Source: Mallotus nudiflorus (Eukaryota > Streptophyta > Magnoliopsida > Malpighiales > Euphorbiaceae). Taken from it: a stretch of DNA of 64,000 nt. The stretch lies in NCBI GenBank assembly GCA_947683625.1, contig CANTUR010000047.1, positions 5,580,001 to 5,644,000 on the forward strand, given 5' to 3'. Shown piece by piece: positions 1-11,858 of this stretch. The notes beneath the pieces are model-generated. The model ran no database searches and was not told the DNA's origin. It worked only from the letters and a program-made list of their open reading frames with translations. Position numbers and translations under genes: made by a program. Each line of letters begins with the position of its first letter. Within the stretch, counting starts at the first letter, position 1.

Positions 1-240
1 ACCTATCAAAATACACATTGTCATTGTCAATGCATGTTTCACACTATGACTCAAAATAATTTTAGTAGACACATACCACCACAACATAAAAGGCATATTT
101 CATACACTAGGAAACCATATCATCCTAGGAGAAATAAATTTAAAAATATTGTATGTTCATATTGCATGATCAAAGGACATAAAAAAAAGTGTGCTTCAAT
201 AAAGTCTACACATGAATTTGCTTCCTTTGGATTATCTTGA
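1..240 (+). pseudogene. Gag C-terminal end with zinc knuckle (element E)
   Basis: The reading frame from 34 encodes a basic peptide rich in His, Arg and Lys, followed by CSYCMIKGHKKKC (about 157-195). This is a CX2CX4HX4C zinc knuckle, the nucleic-acid-binding motif at the end of copia Gag that packages the genomic RNA. The frame ends with TGA near 240. In G (about 7219-7260) the same motif is disrupted by a stop. Only the C-terminal part of Gag is in the window. Confidence 0.7.
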
Positions 241-469
241 GACTAACCAACCCAGACTAAGAAAGGTTTAGGTTCAAAAGAACACTTAATTTTTTTTGTG
301 TAGATGTGCCTTAAACAATGTGTTCTTTTATAAAAGACTACACATGAATTTGCTTCCTTTGGATTATCTTGAGACTAACCAACCTAGACCAAGAAAGGTT
401 AGGGTTCAAAAGAACACTTAAATTATTTTGTGTAAGTGTTCTTGAAATCCATAAGAATAAAAAGTAAAT
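206..469 (+). repeat. Tandem duplication, about 132 bp period, in element E
   Basis: The stretch starting ctacacatgaatttgcttcc at 206 is repeated from 338 with few differences, giving a period of about 132 bp. It spans the Gag-protease junction. Element G has only one copy (around 7273), so the duplication arose in E. The period is a multiple of three. Confidence 0.8.
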
Positions 470-1023
470 GGTATCTCAATAGTGGATGTTCAAGACACAT
501 GATAGGATATAAGGAGCAATTCAATAAGCCTGATGCAAAGGATGGAGGGCATGTCACATTCGGGGATAATGCCAAAGAAAAGATAGTAGGCATTAGAGAA
601 ATCGGTAATCCTAAACTCTTATCTATACACCATGTGTTTCTTGTTAATGGTCTTAAATATAATTTGTTAAGTATAAGTCAATTATATGACATGGGAATTA
701 AAGTCACTTTCTATCCTAGAAATTGCTTTATTAGTAGTCTTTATGAATACAAAGTAATTTTTAATGGTGAAAGAGTAAACAATGTTTATAGTATTGATTT
801 GAATAAAATTGATAACAAAGACATAAAATGCTTAATGTTTATCTCCCATGACTCATGGACATGGCATAAAAGGTTAGGACATGCAAATTTTGAGCTTTTG
901 AATGATTTTTGTAAACATGAACTTATGATTGGTTTACATAAGCTTGAATTTGCTAAGGATAAACCTTATGATACTTGCCAAAAGGGAAAACAAATCAAGT
1001 CCTCATTTAAGCTAAAAATGTAG
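436..1023 (+). pseudogene. Copia protease and GAG-pre-integrase domain (element E)
   Basis: An open stretch of 195 codons. The protease site reads WYLNSGCSRHM (about residues 12-22) where copia proteases have WYLDSGCSRHM, so the catalytic Asp is replaced by Asn. The GAG-pre-integrase domain follows near residues 140-190, with W-H-KRLGHANFELL, CKHELMIGL and CQKGKQ, giving the usual H...C-x2-C-like pattern before the integrase. It aligns with G 7375-8010. The Asp to Asn change makes polyprotein processing by this copy unlikely. Confidence 0.85.
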
Positions 1024-1893
1024 TGTCCACTTATAGGCCACTTGAACTTATACATATGGATTTGTTTAGACCAACTAGAGTTACTAGTCTCGGTGGAATG
1101 CACTATGCATATGTATTGGTTGGTGATTACTCTATATTCACTTAGGTATGTTTCCTTGCTCATAAGACTGATGCATTTAAAGCTTTTGAAATTTTTTCAA
1201 AAAGAGTTTAAAAAGAAAAAAGTTTTTACATTTCATCTATTAGGAGTGATCATGGAATCGAATTTGAAAATGAATTCTTCAAAATCTTTTATAATTCAAA
1301 TGGTATTTCATATTCTTTTTCTTCTCTTAGAACTCCTTAATAAAATGAGGTAGTTGAAAGGAAAAATAGAACTCTAGTGGAAATGGCTAAAACTATGCTT
1401 CATGAGTAGAACTTACCACTATACTTTTGGGTGAAAGTTGTTAACATGTCTTGCTACATTGCAAATAGAGTATTTAAAATACTAACTTTAAATAAAACTT
1501 CTTATAAGCTTTAGAACAATAGAAAACCTAAATTTTCATATCTTAGAGTATTTGGATACAAATGCTTTATATCGAGCACCAAGGATAATCTTGGAAAATT
1601 TGATTCTAAAGCTGATGAAGGAATTTTCCTAGGCTATGCCACCACTAGTAAAACATATAGAGTCTTTAATAAAAGAACTATAGTAGTTTAAAAGTCAATT
1701 CATATTGTATTTGATGAATCAAACTCACTTGATCTTAGAAAGGATGTTTGTAGTGTTGATGATTTTGTAATAAAAGAACTCTAGTAGTTAAAAAGTCAAT
1801 GCATATTGTATTTGATGAATCAAACTCACTTGATCTTAGAAAGGATGTTTGTAGTGTTAATGATTTTGTAAATGAGCATGTGGATATGAACAC
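1024..1893 (+). pseudogene. Integrase remnant (element E)
   Basis: Aligns base by base with the integrase of G (8011-8760) but has many stops and frameshifts. Recognisable pieces are the start of the catalytic core (HMDLFxPTR-like, near 1050), the second-Asp region around 1240 (SDHG-like, changed here), and the third-acid region near 1340-1370 ending VERKNRT-like. The C-terminal part runs to about 1890. Not functional. Confidence 0.75.
1668..1869 (+). repeat. Tandem duplication, 101 bp period, in element E
   Basis: The unit starting aataaaagaact at 1668 is repeated from 1769 with a few substitutions and runs to about 1869. G has a single copy (about 8636-8735). The period is not a multiple of three, so it adds a frameshift. 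It lies just before the insertion point of F. Confidence 0.85.
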
Positions 1894-3046
1894 TATAGCG
1901 CCCATATAATGTATTTACATTTATTTGTATAACATGCATCTCATATAGACATAAGGAATGCATAAGATATGTGTAGTGCTATTTCTAATGTTTACTATTA
2001 AATCCATAACAAGAAATAGGAAGTTAAGGGTTTAAATATATATATATATGGGTACTTGATTGTGTTAGAAACAAAATGATGAGTGTAGGACTAGATTTGG
2101 GGTATATGGCAACCATAAGAAAAAAATATCTGGATAAAAATAGGGAAAGGAGGGTATGTTTTTCTTCTTATTATTCTTCTACTTCTTAAAAACAATAGAG
2201 AGCTGAATTTCAAGTGAAATTTGAAGGTTTAGAATTTATTCCAAATCATAATTTTCATATTAAAAGGCTTTAAAGGTTTATTTGGTAAGTAATTTTAATA
2301 TTTTTGTTGAACTGAGTTATTATTTATAAGATATAGAATTTGGGTTCTTAGGAACTAGTTTTTCAGTGTTATTTTTTTTAATCATATCTTGAGCTAGGAA
2401 GCTTTAAATTAATTTTTCTTTGATGATATGAAAAATTTGATGAGTTAGCTAAAATTTTCTCTCTTTATCTAGATCTGATTCAGACTCTATGTTAGTGTAA
2501 TAAGAGGAAACATTTTATTGCTCAATTTCCATTGTTGATTTGAGTATGGTAGATTATTTCTTAGGGTTCTTCCTTTGTACACCTCCAATTGAAGTAAAAT
2601 AAATTTTAAATTACTCTAGACACATAGGGTTAGTGATTTGGAAATTTTTATCTTAAGATTCATTGTATAGAATTATCAATGAATTTTTAAATTTACCCTA
2701 TTAAATTTGTTATAGTTGGAAACTTCATATGTTTAGGTAGTTTAATGATGTTATCATGCTATATGAGATTCCATTATTTTTTTATGTTTAAAAACAAGTG
2801 AATTATAATTTATTTTAATTAAACCATATGGAAATGAGGTTGTCATACATGTTAATGCAAGCAAAGGGAAGGAAGCAATAAAGGTAGGAGAATAACCTCA
2901 TATAACCTCATATTCTATGTAAATATAGCATATAAAATAAGTAATTATAAATTTATTTGTTAAGCTAATTGGTTATGGGGAATACATATATTCCAATTAA
3001 TAGAAGCTAATTTTGATTGTTTTGATGGTTGATTGTTTTAGATAAT

Positions 3047-3050
<4 letters not shown>

Positions 3051-3095
<45 letters not shown>
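3051..3095. repeat. (TA)n microsatellite
   Basis: About 22 uninterrupted TA units inside the solo LTR F. Confidence 0.95.
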
Positions 3096-3099
<4 letters not shown>

Positions 3100-3493
3100 T
3101 TGTACATATGGATGGTGGTTGTTGAATTCGAGTGTCCTATTTGGGTGAGACTAGAATACTTGTTGAAGCCATATCTAGAGTTTTATAACTCCAAATGAGT
3201 TTTTTCTTGCTCCTATAAACACTTGGGGATGTTATTTACAAATTTGATAGAAATGGAGGAAGCTTGATTTTGCTATCTTGATGGCCAAATTGGGCAATAC
3301 TTTTTGTTGCTTAATTTTGTTGACAACTTGATCATGGTGAATTGTTTTTAATGTTTTTTTTTCTATATATGTTCAATTGATGTGAAATCAATTGTAAATT
3401 AATTTAGACTTATGATGTTATTAATCTGGAGAATATAGTTTTAGTACTCATAACATGGAATTTTGGTATATTTTTGAATTTGTACTTTAAATC

Positions 3494-3702
3494 TGTCATG
3501 TTGAGATATAAGTATATTTTTGGTATATTTGCAAATTTTCACTATTGAATTTGCCATGTTGAGATATGAGTATATTTTTTATATTATATTTATGAATTTT
3601 CACTATTGAATTTACCATGTTGAGATATGGATATATTTTTGATATATTGGTGAATTTGCAATATTGAGATATGGGTATATTTTTGGTATATATATATATA
3701 TA
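3494..3702. repeat. Short tandem repeats of 45-62 bp within F
   Basis: The phrase catgttgagatatg followed by tatatttttg recurs at about 3497, 3554, 3616 and, more degraded, 3659. Spacing is irregular (57, 62, about 45 bp). The last unit runs into a short TA run at 3690-3703. An antisense open frame over this stretch is only a by-product of the repeat. Confidence 0.75.
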
Positions 3703-3965
3703 TGAGGACGCAATGCTACTTGTGAATAAGGTAATGTTATGTGTGTTATGGAGTCCCCTTGTTATGCCGTAAAAAGGATAAAGAAAAATGTTGTACAAGA
3801 TTATAGCAGGCTATATGTGTATAGGGATCCATAAATAAATGAAAGAAGTTTTAGTTTTACATAAAATTCACAAGTTCATTGATATTTAAAAGAAAACACT
3901 ATGTTATGTACATACGATAAATTCATAGTTAAACATTAAATGGATGAATAATTAATTATACCATA

Positions 3966-5280
3966 TGTTGACCATTTGTATAATCAAAATCCTAATTTTG
4001 GACTTTGAAAAGCAATTTGGATAATAATAATTTCAATTAAGTATGTATAAAATTATATACCAAACATATACCAAGCATATACATTTTTTGATGAATAGTG
4101 ACTTTTCGGGCTAATCCAACGTCTGAGATTTAAGAAGGCTTTTGACATCTTTAGAGTTCTTAAATGAGAAAATATCTTCTTAATTTTTGAAGTAGACATC
4201 CTAAGATTTCTGAATTAAGTTTACTTGTAAAAATCTGAGCTCATTTGAGTATGAAAATCTTAAGTCAAAGTCAGAACATGCAGTTTGCATTTTAGATTGA
4301 GCATGTCTTAGTTTTTTAGCAATATATTGAGCTACCGATGTTCAATTGATATGATTCAAAATGATATGGAAAGATAAGAAAAATTTATACAACTTTAATA
4401 AGAAATTGAAGGCTTATTTGATCTTCTTCAGTCCTGTTCATGAGCATTTCGCGAGCTAGTAATGAGTTATCCTCTTTTTTGGTATTCTTGTTGAGGAAAG
4501 AGGCAATTATGCTCATGAGCCAGAGTCACGAGCATTTTTGCTCTTGAGCTACTCATGAATTTTCAGCCTTCAATGGAAATATTTGAATCCAACATATATA
4601 TTCTTGCCCCTCACGAGCCAAGGCATGACCCTCATGAGCATTGTTCACTCGTGAGCGTTATTTTGATAGCTTTAAGTTAAAGATTGATTCAAAATAAAAT
4701 ACATACATTGGAGACATGTTTGATACATCCAAAAACTATATTTTTGAGTGTTCTATATAACACTCCTTAGAATTCAATTGAAAGTTAAGAAACTTCTTTA
4801 TTATTCATTATCTCTTAAGCATTCAATTGAGCTCTAAAAATTCACTTAAACAATTTTATTGTATACACTCTTATGAGAGTTGGTTGTGTGTTAGAAATAA
4901 AATTTCTCTTCATCTTAAATATTGTGATAGATTAAAAGGGAAGTGAGATTTATTTCTAAAGGAATTTTTTTAAGTGTTATCCATTGAAACACGTAGGATT
5001 TAGTTTTTGAGTGAGCCTTGAAAACTCAAGTTGTAAGGTTTTAAGAGTGAGCCATAAAACTCTTGTGTATTCTTAATCTTATGAATAAGATTGTGGGTGA
5101 TTCAAAATCCTATCTTGGAGATAAGTTAGGTGGAGACGTAGGATTATTGTTGAATCTGAACTCCTTAAATATTTGTGTTCTTCATTCTTCCTTCTCAACT
5201 CTTACTTAATTCTTGTAAAGAATTCCTTTAATTTCCTTTTTTGTTGATAGTCCTATTCTCCCCCCTCTAGGACTCTTTCA
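3966..5280 (+). repeat. 5' LTR of element G
   Basis: Starts TGTTGACCATTTG and ends GACTCTTTCA, directly before the PBS. It is repeated with many small changes at 11859-13187. Its U3 part (about 4437-4662) holds a cluster of CATGAGC/CACGAGC words including the palindrome GCTCATGAGC. The downstream part has a likely transcribed leader. Confidence 0.92.
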
Positions 5281-5282
5281 TT

Positions 5283-5294
5283 TGGTATCAGAGC
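5283..5294 (+). promoter_or_regulatory. Primer-binding site, initiator tRNA-Met type
   Basis: TGGTATCAGAGC, two bases after the LTR end. This is the common plant copia PBS, complementary to the 3' end of initiator methionine tRNA, where minus-strand DNA synthesis starts. Confidence 0.95.
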
Positions 5295-5331
5295 TTGAAT
5301 TCTAGGTACTTCATTTCTAGAATACAAGATC

Positions 5332-7330
5332 ATGGGGAGTGAATCTCAAAAAATCTCTTTTTTTAGACTATTCTTTGATGGTAGTGACTATCCACATTGG
5401 AAATTCAAAATGGAATTATATTTTGATTATGATTCCATCAAACTTTAGGACATTATCCTAAGAGGTTAGGAACCACCTATAACCACCATTGATGGTATGG
5501 TAACTACTCTTGTAAGAAGCCAATGAAGTATTAATCAAAAGGAAGAAAATTATAAAAATAAAAAGGCTATGATTACTCTAGTTTCCTCCATGATAAGAGA
5601 AGAAGGAGGGAAGCTTCAACATTACATTTCAGCTAAAGAAATGTGGGAGACTTTAGAAAACCACTATGAAGGCAACATTCAAGTAAAAAGCAAGAAGGTT
5701 CAACTTCATATGTATGAATATGAACTCTTCAAAATGAAGCCTTAAGAATCAATCACGGAGATGAAAAATCATCTCAATGCTCTCCTCACAACCCTCAAGA
5801 AACTTGGAAAACATTTTTTCAAGGAAGAGGTAAACAATAAGATTCTAAGAATCCTACCTAAGAAGGATTGGGAGTCTCATGTTACCTCAATTGAGGAAGC
5901 TCAAGACCTCTCTACTCTATCAACCAATGTGCTCATTGGTAAGCTCTTAACATATGAGCTCACCATCAAGCAGAGAGGTGAAGAATAAGAAGAGAAAGAA
6001 GAAAAGAAAAAGAGCATTGCTCTAAAAGCTCTTTAAGAAGATAGTGAGGAGGAAAGCATCAAAGATTCTAGTGATGAAGATGGTGACATTACCATGCTCA
6101 CTAGAAATTTCAAGAAGTTTTTGAGAAAGAAAAATTTCTCAAGAATAAGAGAATTCAATAAGAAGTATGAAGGATAAGGTAAGAAGAAAATCAAGGATGT
6201 TACTTACTGTGAATGCAAGAAACCATGACACATTAAAAGTGAGTGCCCTAAACTCAAATTTAAGAACAAAGGAGCAAAAGACAAGAAAAAGGCCTTCAAA
6301 GCTACTTGGGATGATTCCTCCAAATCTGAAGAGGAATAGGAACAACAAGAAGTGACCAATCTTTGCTTTATGGCTCTTGAAAATGAAAATGAGATACCAT
6401 CCACTTCTTATTCCTCCTTTAATGATTGTGATGATTATTGTGATGATGATGATGATGATGAGAGCTCTATTGTGAGCAAATTACTTATTAAATATAAAAG
6501 TTTGTTATCTAAGAAGAAATAATATAAATATGAGTTAGCTAGCTTAAATAAGGATTTTGAATGTTTAAAAATTGATTTTGCTAAACTTATTGCATCAAAT
6601 GAAAAACTTATTAGTAATGTTAAATCTTCTAATTCTTTGGAAGATCAACTTAAGAAAGTAAATGATGAAATATAAGCTTTCTAAGGAGGTCTTAGAATTA
6701 AAGAATTCCATTACTAAATTTAAGAGAGGAAAAGAAACTTTAGATAGTCTTCTTGACTCTTAAAAATTTCATGGAGATACCCATGGAATTGGATATACCA
6801 ATGGAATGACTTCCTTATCATCATCACATATCAACTTTGTTAAAGCTTCACATGATTCCATTCCTTCAACCTCCAAAATAAATGAGACTTAAGCTTTTAA
6901 AGCTAAGAGATCTCAAGTGTCAAACAATAAGGGAAAGCCTCATAAGACTCAACCTCCATTGATACAAAGAGGTAAAACTCAAACTAGAGCACCTCAACCC
7001 AAGCATGCTTATATGTACACTAGACACAATTATAATAGGCATGCTGCACAACATAATGCACATAAACATGCTACACAAACTTCATAAAATATTCATCACC
7101 ATTGCCAATGTATGTGTTACTCAATGTCACAAAACAATAGGAGATACACACAACACCAAAGGCATGTTGCATACACTAGGAAAGCATATCATTTTAGGAG
7201 AAAAAAAATTGAAAATGTTGTATGTTAATATTGCATGATCAAAAGACATACCAATAATGTATGCTTCTATAGAAAACTACACATGAATTTGCTTCCTTTG
7301 GATTATCTTGAAACTAACCAACCTAGACCA
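5332..7330 (+). pseudogene. Gag (element G)
   Basis: ATG at 5332 starts a typical copia Gag N-terminus (MGSESQK...FFDGSDYPHWKFKM). A stop follows at a Trp position (about 5447), and more stops occur at Gln positions (for example about 5743). The UBN2/Gag core lies near 5570-5990, including a 75-codon open stretch with ENHYEGN-like and IEEAQDL-like motifs. A first zinc knuckle (about 6208-6250) reads CECKKP*HIKSEC, with the Gly codon changed to TGA. A low-complexity Asp run (gatgatgatg, about 6440-6460) and coiled-coil-like Lys/Leu stretches follow. A second, damaged knuckle lies at about 7219-7260. It forms the virus-like particle in intact relatives; here it is dead. Confidence 0.85.
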
Positions 7331-7374
7331 AGAAAGGTTTGGGTTCAAAAGAATATTTAAAATGTTTTATGTAG

Positions 7375-7740
7375 GTGTGCTTGAAATCCACAAGAAAAAA
7401 AAGCAAGTGGTATCTCGAAAGTGGATGTTCAAGGCACATGATGGGAGACAAGGAGAAATTCAACAAACTTGATGCTAAGGATGGAGGACATGTTACATTC
7501 AGAGATAATGCAAAGGGAAAAATTATTAGCATTGGAGAAATAGGTAATCCTCAATCCTTAGTTATACATCATGTGTTGTTTGTTGATGGTCTTAAATATA
7601 ATTTGCTAAGTATAAGTCAATTATGTGACATGGGAAATAAGGTGACTTTCTATCCTAGAAATTGCTTTATTAATAGTCTTGATAAAGACAGAGTAATTTT
7701 TAGTGGTGAAAGAGTATAGAATGTTTATGTTATTGCTTAA
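7375..7740 (+). pseudogene. Copia aspartic protease (element G)
   Basis: Open from 7375 to 7719. The active site reads WYLESGCSRHMMGDKEKF, with Glu in place of the catalytic Asp. E has Asn at the same place, so the two copies lost it separately. Downstream GHVTFRDNAKG and LLSISQLCDMG are usual copia protease landmarks. A stop at 7717-7719 and a small duplication (agaatgtttatgttatt, at about 7716 and 7746) break the link to the next domain. Confidence 0.85.
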
Positions 7741-8010
7741 AGATTAGAGAATGTTTATGTTATTTATTTGAATAAGATTGATAACAAAGACATAAAATAC
7801 TTAATGTCAATTTCCCATGACACATGGACATGGCATAGAAGGTTAGGACATGAAAATTTTGAGCTTTTGAATTATCTTTGTAAACATGAACTTATGATTG
7901 GTTTACCTAAGCTTGAATTCACTAAGGATAAACCTTATGATGCTTGTCAAAAGGGAAAACAATCTAAGTCCTCATTTAAGCTAAAAAATGTAGTGTCCAC
8001 TTCTAGATAA
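7741..8010 (+). pseudogene. GAG-pre-integrase domain (element G)
   Basis: An open stretch of about 80 codons with WTWHRRLGHENFELL, LCKHELMIGLPKL and CDACQKGKQ-like motifs. This is the zinc-binding segment in front of the copia integrase core. It ends at a TAA (8008-8010) where E still has a sense codon in the matching sequence. Confidence 0.85.
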
Positions 8011-8740
8011 TTTGAACTTATACATATGGATTTGTTTGGACCAACTAGAGTTGCTAGTCTCAATGGAATGCACTATGCATATGTATTGGTTGATGATTAC
8101 TCTAGATTTACTTGGGTATGTTTTTTTGCTCATAAGAATGGTGCATTTAAAGCTTTTAAAAAATTTTCAAAAAGAGTTCAAAAAGAAAAAGGATTTTGTA
8201 TTTCATCCATTAGAAGTGATCATGGAACCAAATTTGAAAATGAATTTTTTAGAAACTTGTAATAAATATGGTATTTCTCATAAATTTTCATCTCCTAGAA
8301 CTCCTCAACAAAATGCGGTAGTTGAAAGGAAAAATAGAACTTTTATGAAAATGGCTAGAATAATGCTTCATAAGTATAATTTGCCTCTATACTTTTGGGC
8401 GGAAGTCGTTAACACATCTTGTTATATTTCAAACCAAGTTTTTAAAAGACCAATATTAAATAAAAAATCTTATAAGCTATGGAACAATAGAAAACCTAAA
8501 ATATTATATCTAAGAGTATTTTGATGCAAGTGCTTTATATTGAACACTAAGGATAATCTTGGGAAATTTGATTCCAAAGTCGATAAAGTAATTTTCCTAG
8601 GCTATTCCATTTATAGTAAAGCATATAGGATCTTTAATAAGAGAACTCTAGTAGTTGAAGAGTCAATGCACATTGTATTAGATGAATAAAACTCTCTTAA
8701 TCCTAGAAAGGATGTTTGTAGTACTGATGATCTTGTAGGT
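8011..8740 (+). pseudogene. Integrase core and C-terminus (element G)
   Basis: HMDLFGPTR holds the first catalytic Asp, IRSDHGTKFEN the second, and QQNAVVERKNRTF the catalytic Glu, giving the D,D,E triad of copia integrase. A one-base shift near 8262 separates the second Asp from the Glu, so the core spans two frames. The C-terminal region (NTSCYISNQVFKRP, LWNNRKPK) ends with stops after 8522. It inserts the cDNA in intact relatives. Confidence 0.85.
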
Positions 8741-9990
8741 GAAAATTAGATTGTGGATACACAAGAAGAAATTGCAAGCAAACGTTTGGAACTTGAAGGA
8801 CCAAACAAGAAAGTTAATGAGGAGACATCTCAACCTATCTTGAAGAATAAACTTTTAAAGGATTGACAATTCAAGAAAGCTCATCCACAAGACCTTATCA
8901 TAGGTGACACTACAAAAGGGGTAACTGCTAGATCTAAACTCAAGTCAATTATTAATTTAGCTTTCATTTCTTAAATTGAACCCAAAAATGTTGATAATGC
9001 TTTGAGTGATGAATTTTGGGTCCTTGCTATGTAAGAAGAGTTAAATCAATTTGAGAGAAATACGGTTTGGACATTGGTTCCTAGACTTAAACATTATCCT
9101 ATTATTGGCACCAAATGGGTGTTTAGAAATAAGATGAATGAATAAGGTGTCATAACTAGTTACAAAGCCAAACTAGTAGTTAATGTTATAATCAAGTGGA
9201 AGGAATTGAATATGATGAAACCTTTGCCCCCGTTGCAAGGTTAGAAGCTAATAGGATGCTACTTGCATTTGCATCATTCATGAATTTTAAACTTTATCAA
9301 ATGGATATTAAAAGTGCATTTTAAATGGTTTTATTGAAGAGGAGGTATATGTTAAACAACCTCTGGGTTTTAAAAATTTTGACTCTCCAAATCATATGTT
9401 TAAACTTTTAAAAGCACTATATGGATTGAAATAAGCTCCAAGAGCTTGGTATAAAAGATTGAGTAAATTTTTACTAAATAAAAGTTTCTCTAAAGGAAAG
9501 GTTGACATAACTCTTTTCATAAAGAAATCCAAGCATGATTTATTAATTGTTCAAATTTATGTTGATGATATTAATTTCAGTGCTACTAACCATTGCTTGT
9601 GTGAGGAATTCTCAAAATTATTATAAGGAGAATTTGAGATGAGTATGATGGGAGAACTCAAATTCTTTCTTGGACTTTAAATCAAGCAATGTAAAGATGA
9701 GATTTTCATCAATCAAACCAAATATGCAAGGGAAACTCTTAAAAATTTTGGAATGGATGGAGTTAAATCACGCAAGACTCCAAATGAGCACCATAACCAA
9801 ACTCAACAAGGATAAGAATGGCAAACTAGTTGATGAAAAGCGACTTAGAGGTATAATCAGATCCCTTCTTTATTTAACCTCTAGTAGACCTGATATTATG
9901 TTTACTACATGCTTATGTGCTAGATTTTAATTAAGTCCTAGGGAATCTCATTTAAATGATATCAAAATAATTTTCAAATATCTTTATGGT
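8741..9990 (+). pseudogene. Reverse transcriptase (element G)
   Basis: RVT_2-type domain. From about 9000 the motifs EELNQFERNTVWTLVPR, GTKWVFRNKMNE and QMDIKSAF-like can be read, then the active site IYVDDI with YVDD at 9558-9569 intact. Stops occur at Gln/Trp positions (for example the TAA in atgaataaggt near 9142, where E has CAA) and at several frameshifts around 9180-9330. The thumb-like tail is open from 9670 to 9930. Not translatable as a whole. Confidence 0.85.
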
Positions 9991-10512
9991 ACAATGCATT
10001 TAGGACTTTGGTATCCTAGGAGTTCTTCCTTTAACTTGATTAGTTATTCTAATGCTGACTTTGTCGATAGTTTATTAGATAGAAAAAGCACTTCCGAAAC
10101 TTGTCAAATTTTAGGAAATTATTTAATTTCTTGGTTTAGTAAGAAACAAGTTTTGATTGCCTTGTCCACCGTTGAAGTAGAATATGTGGTGGCTAGTTGT
10201 TGTTACTCACAAGTTCTATAGCAAAAACAACAACTAGTGGATTATGGCATTGATATTAATAATATTCCAATTAAATGTGATAATACAAGTGCTATAAACC
10301 TCAGTAGAAATCCCATTCAGCATTCTAGAACTAAGCATATTGATATTAGACATCATTTCTTGCGTGATCATGTGCAAAATGGTGATATTTTTCTTGATTT
10401 TTTTGATACTAATAATCAATTAGTAGACATCTTTACCAAGCCTCTTTGTGAGGAAAGATTAAATTTTATTAAGCATGAACTTGGTATGATTGATGGTTCA
10501 AGCTTGTCTTGA
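9991..10512 (+). pseudogene. RNase H (element G)
   Basis: Copia RNase H. YSNADFVDSLLDRKST holds the first Asp, ALSTVEVEYV the catalytic Glu, and IKCDNTSAINLSRNPIQHSR the next Asp. RTKHIDIRHHFLRDHV and DIFTKPL are the usual C-terminal motifs. The only obvious break is a TAG at a Trp position near 10219. The pol frame ends with TGA at 10510-10512. It removes RNA from the RNA-DNA hybrid. Confidence 0.85.
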
Positions 10513-11858
10513 TGACTTGCTTAATTGCTTAATTAATTATTAGATATATGTGAAATCATATTTTTCACTAATGCTTCATTTTTGTTTATTTTTTGTATGT
10601 GATACCCTTTCCTAAATTCATGCTTAATCATGAATTATATATTTCTAGTTTATTTTTAGTATACTTTTTACATCTAAGTTTTGAGCTGTTAAGTTTATTT
10701 TATGATTATTTTTCATTAGTTTAGGTTCAGTTTATTTTTTAGATATTTTCTAAATATAAACCATGAGATGTTAGTTTGATTTATGATTATTTTGTGTCAG
10801 TTTCAATTTGGTTTATCTTCTCAATATTTTCTGGATATAAGTCATAAGCTGTTAAGTTTTTATGTCTTGACTACAATTGATATCATAATATTAATGTAAC
10901 TCTATTCTTTTTTTTTTATGCAAAAGGGAGAAATATTTGAATTTGTTTAATTTATTATTTATTGTGTTTATGCATTTTTTTAATCATGTTTATACATGCA
11001 AAATTCATATTTTATTTATTTATGTATAAATTCTTCTTAGGAATGGTTTTTATCTTTGAAAATGAAATGACTTTTATAAAGATTTTAAGTATCTTTGTTT
11101 TCATTGTTTTGGTTCTTGATATTTTATTCCCTTTAGTATTTTTTTGGCTCCTTTAGGTTCATTTCCCTTATATCTCTCTCTTTTCTTTTTGTCTTTGACC
11201 AAGGGGGAGAAGAAGCTATGTGCTTAGGGGATAAATAACTATGTTTGTTTTTAAGATATGCTAAGTACCACATGATTATGTATGATTGATTGACTAGCTA
11301 AACTTTCTATGATCATGTGATGTTTCAATATAGCATATGTACTATTTTGTGATGCATTATAGTAGCACTACATGCATATACATTTGAAATTATTTCCTTC
11401 ATGTTGTCTAGCATAATTTTTTTTAATAATCATGTTATCATGATTTGTTTTAAACACCTTTGTCTTGATAGACATTGTCCCTCATATTAAATTTTTATGT
11501 TGTCTTTATTTTTAGAAAAGAAGGGTAATAAAATAAATTTATATTTTTTATCATGTCTAAAAAGGAGGATAAATAACGAAATATATTTGTTAAAGGAATA
11601 TATTTGTTAAGCATGCTACATCAACCCTTATACATGCTATGATTATTCATTTATTTATATGCTTTGATACTTGATAAATATTGAATTTACGCATATGTTA
11701 AGGAGAAGCAAAATATTTTATCATTTTGCATCTATTTAATTTGAATGGGGGAGCTATTTTAATTTAACATGCTTATACATGTTATTTATTTTTTACACAC
11801 AAACACATATTATTTATCATCTTTTCAAATTAGTTGTCAAAGTCAAAAAGGGGGAGAT
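10513..11858 (+). other. Long non-coding tail and PPT of element G
   Basis: About 1.35 kb between the pol stop and the 3' LTR, as in SIRE-type elements. Some SIRE copies carry an envelope-like frame here; I see only short AT-rich frames, the longest 64 codons at 10962-11156 and very hydrophobic, which I do not call a gene. A gaccaagggggagaagaag run sits at about 11198. The PPT proper is aaaaagggggagat, ending at 11858 directly before the LTR; it primes plus-strand DNA. Confidence 0.75.

Larger units (their letters stand above)
1..1893 (+). mobile_element. Element E, left part: Ty1/copia (SIRE-like), truncated by window edge
   Basis: Left fragment of a Ty1/copia retrotransposon. The first bases align with the late gag region of element G (near 7090), and the order gag zinc knuckle, protease, GAG-pre-integrase and integrase follows G throughout. 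At 1893 the element stops inside the integrase-RT linker and resumes at 13621, with aacac duplicated on both sides (1889-1893 and 13616-13620). The 5' LTR and most of gag lie left of the window. Lineage is inferred from protein similarity to SIRE-type pol and from the structure of the sister copy G. Confidence 0.85.
1894..3965. mobile_element. Element F, left part: probable solo LTR
   Basis: A long non-coding insertion inside E. It starts TATAGCGCCC and, after the break made by G, ends GGTGTCACA at 13615. These ends form an imperfect inverted pair of the TGTRRCGCCC / GGGTGTCACA kind seen on many plant gypsy LTRs. A 5-bp TSD (aacac) flanks it. With G removed it is about 2.5 kb. No gag or pol frame, no PBS and no second LTR are present, so a solo LTR fits best. 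A non-autonomous element of another kind cannot be excluded. Confidence 0.6.

Noticed and set aside
5283..5294. A tRNA gene
   Set aside because: Only the 12-base PBS is present; no cloverleaf around it.
10962..11156. Envelope-like gene of the SIRE-type element G
   Set aside because: The only frame is 64 codons, AT-driven and hydrophobic, with no counterpart in E.
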